This document shows, piece by piece, positions 62,797 to 64,000 of a DNA stretch of 64,000 nucleotides. Every line of letters begins with the position of its first letter. Within the stretch, counting starts at the first letter, position 1. This stretch comes from Erythrobacter insulae (GTDB lineage Bacteria > Pseudomonadota > Alphaproteobacteria > Sphingomonadales > Sphingomonadaceae). The notes under the pieces are model-generated. The model worked only from the letters and a program-made list of their open reading frames with translations, had not been told where the DNA came from and made no database searches. The DNA is taken from positions 1,802,501 to 1,866,500 of the forward strand of contig NZ_VHJK01000001.1 in NCBI RefSeq assembly GCF_007004095.1. The letters are read 5' to 3'. The position numbers and the translations under genes were made by a program.

Positions 62797-64000
62797 CTAG
62801 AACGGGCGAAGGTTGTCCTGATCAGCGCTGCGAAATTGGTCTTCTCCGGCTCCCATACGGGGTTCGGAGGATCGCTGGAAACTGAGATCGGTTTCACCAT
62901 TGTCAAATGCGATGTCATCCGTGCCGAGCTCAAAACCGCTTCTGTCGATGCGCCCCGGATCGGTTCTTTTATTACCGGGCGCAGTTTCGTCGATTTGGTC
63001 ATCTGACCCGTTATCGCGGGTGTTGCTGCCATTGGATGCGTCACCGCCCGTACCATCCGCGTTGCCATTCCGGTCTAAGCCAAGACCCAGATCCGAACCT
63101 ACATTGATATCGTCGCTTTGAGCGCTGTCAGCGGCATTTACATCGGAGACATCACCATCGGCGGTACCGAGTTCAGCGGCCTCAACATTGCCACCTGCGG
63201 AATTGTCATTTGCATTGGCTCCGGCTTCGGGACGGTCGTTACCGCCATTCCCGCCGCTCTGACCATTTCCTGCACAGGTGCTGCCCGTGCAGACTGATCC
63301 GTCCGCGATATCTGATTCCGGACCAGTCGGCTTGGCGGTCGGAGGCTCAATGTCCGGCTTATCGCCGCCTGGTCCTTGCGCTTTCGCAGCGGGAGCATCC
63401 ACCGGTTCAGCTGTATTGTCGCCGAGGCCCAGATCGATGTCCTGATCACGCGCACCGTTGGCGGCGCCAGTTGTCGAAGGATCGCCGCCTTTTTGTCCGG
63501 CTGCATCTGCTAGAGGACCGCCTAGATCGGTGCTCGAAGCTGCGCCATTTGCCGTAGACGGTGTGGCTGCGCTGCCTGCCTCTTTACCAGCGGTTTCTGG
63601 CGCACCGATTTCTATCGCAACGGCATTGTCGGAAGCGGATGGATCAGAGCGGTTTTCGCCTTTACCATCGATCCCGTCAGGCGCACGATCCTGTTCATCC
63701 GCTTGGCCGCGCTCGTTTCCGTCTTCGTTTGATGCATCGCCGCGACCTGAACGATCCTCGATTTCCAGAACGGACTCGATCAGGTCTTGCTCGGCCCCAT
63801 AGTTCTGTCCCGCGCCGCCGCCAATGCCGCGACCCTCGCTGGGGCCATCGCCGCGTGCTTGGTCGGCCTGTGATGCCGCAGGTCCAACGCCGCTATCATC
63901 GACGATGTCATCAGCGATATTGAGGTCAACATTAGGACCGCTATCGCTTCCTATGGCATTTGCGCCGTTATCGCTTTGGTTGCTGCGCACAATGTTCGTG
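62797..64000 (-). CDS. Asp/Gly/Asn-rich low-complexity protein, 5' end outside the window
   Basis: The frame is open to the window edge (the first residues read NIVRSNQSDNGAN), so it is probably the C-terminal part of a larger protein; a GTG at 63990 is the only start inside. About 400 residues of acidic, Gly-, Asp-, Asn- and Ala-rich sequence (SDDINVGSDLGLGLDRNGN, GNGQSGGNGGNDRPE) with a single CTGSTC Cys pair. It has no fold that I recognise and is likely an extended surface or secreted region. The end reads FRSADQDNLRPF. Confidence 0.6.
   Translation of the reverse strand, partial: TNIVRSNQSDNGANAIGSDSGPNVDLNIADDIVDDSGVGPAASQADQARGDGPSEGRGIGGGAGQNYGAEQDLIESVLEIEDRSGRGDASNEDGNERGQADEQDRAPDGIDGKGENRSDPSASDNAVAIEIGAPETAGKEAGSAATPSTANGAASSTDLGGPLADAAGQKGGDPSTTGAANGARDQDIDLGLGDNTAEPVDAPAAKAQGPGGDKPDIEPPTAKPTGPESDIADGSVCTGSTCAGNGQSGGNGGNDRPEAGANANDNSAGGNVEAAELGTADGDVSDVNAADSAQSDDINVGSDLGLGLDRNGNADGTGGDASNGSNTRDNGSDDQIDETAPGNKRTDPGRIDRSGFELGTDDIAFDNGETDLSFQRSSEPRMGAGEDQFRSADQDNLRPF

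Overview
The window reads as a chromosomal stretch of an alphaproteobacterium, most likely a sphingomonad of the Erythrobacter/Altererythrobacter type. This is inferred from the protein styles: a single bifunctional Rsh, a PdeM-type phosphoesterase, a DUF6481 protein, Slam-type secretion, and CHASE2/FecR signalling. No marker gene such as 16S rRNA is present to confirm it.

Region 1 (1-9972) is ordinary core genome: the 3' part of an S9 peptidase, infC with what looks like an AUA start, a metallophosphoesterase divergent from hemF with an Fnr-type box between them, a TrkH/KtrB potassium channel subunit, rsh, a small VOC protein, a DUF1905 protein, a cyclophilin-like secreted protein, and tRNA-Ser(GGA).

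Region 2 (about 9973-19554) is an accessory island built up and broken by IS6-family elements. It starts beside the tRNA with a cluster of AACAGG motifs and the C-terminal stub of a recombinase-type protein cut by an IS6 element. One IS6 copy is intact (10584-11423). The others are relics: an isolated left end, an internally deleted copy, two right-part fragments and a 311-bp remnant. Between them lie a MarR-like regulator, a DUF1800/DUF1501 pair, an EEP-family nuclease/phosphatase, and two enzymes that probably modify the ribosome (an RluE-like pseudouridine synthase and a RoxA/YcfD-like cupin hydroxylase).

Region 3 (19710-24548) holds a short uronate catabolism set (RpiB-family DhuI-like isomerase, KduD, KdgK), a persulfide dioxygenase-like/rhodanese fusion and a small membrane methyltransferase.

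Region 4 (25027-35598) has two notable modules. The first is a type XI (Slam) secretion pair: a TPR plus barrel Slam protein and a lipoprotein cargo with three tandem TbpB-like units. The second is a divergent pair, a SLOG-like/SLATT-like membrane protein and a TIR-TPR protein, followed by an acidic lipoprotein and a trypsin-like protease with a large unassigned N-terminal domain.

Region 5 (35749-40607) pairs a full-length 5-oxoprolinase-type hydantoinase A/B fusion with an Nramp-like transporter that lacks the usual metal-binding motifs.

Region 6 (41036-64000) is the most unusual part. Three different CHASE2 receptors (histidine kinase, adenylate/guanylate cyclase, EAL phosphodiesterase) sit around a long apparent operon that encodes three Ig-like/DUF11 surface proteins, a 1432-residue outer-membrane protein and a LysM-FecR protein. 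Nearby are an OmpR-family regulator, a FecR-like secreted protein, an orphan lasso-peptide B2-type protease and an Asp/Gly-rich protein that runs off the window. I propose this as a coherent envelope-surface system coupled to phosphorelay, cyclic-nucleotide and c-di-GMP outputs. That proposal is inference from gene order and domains.
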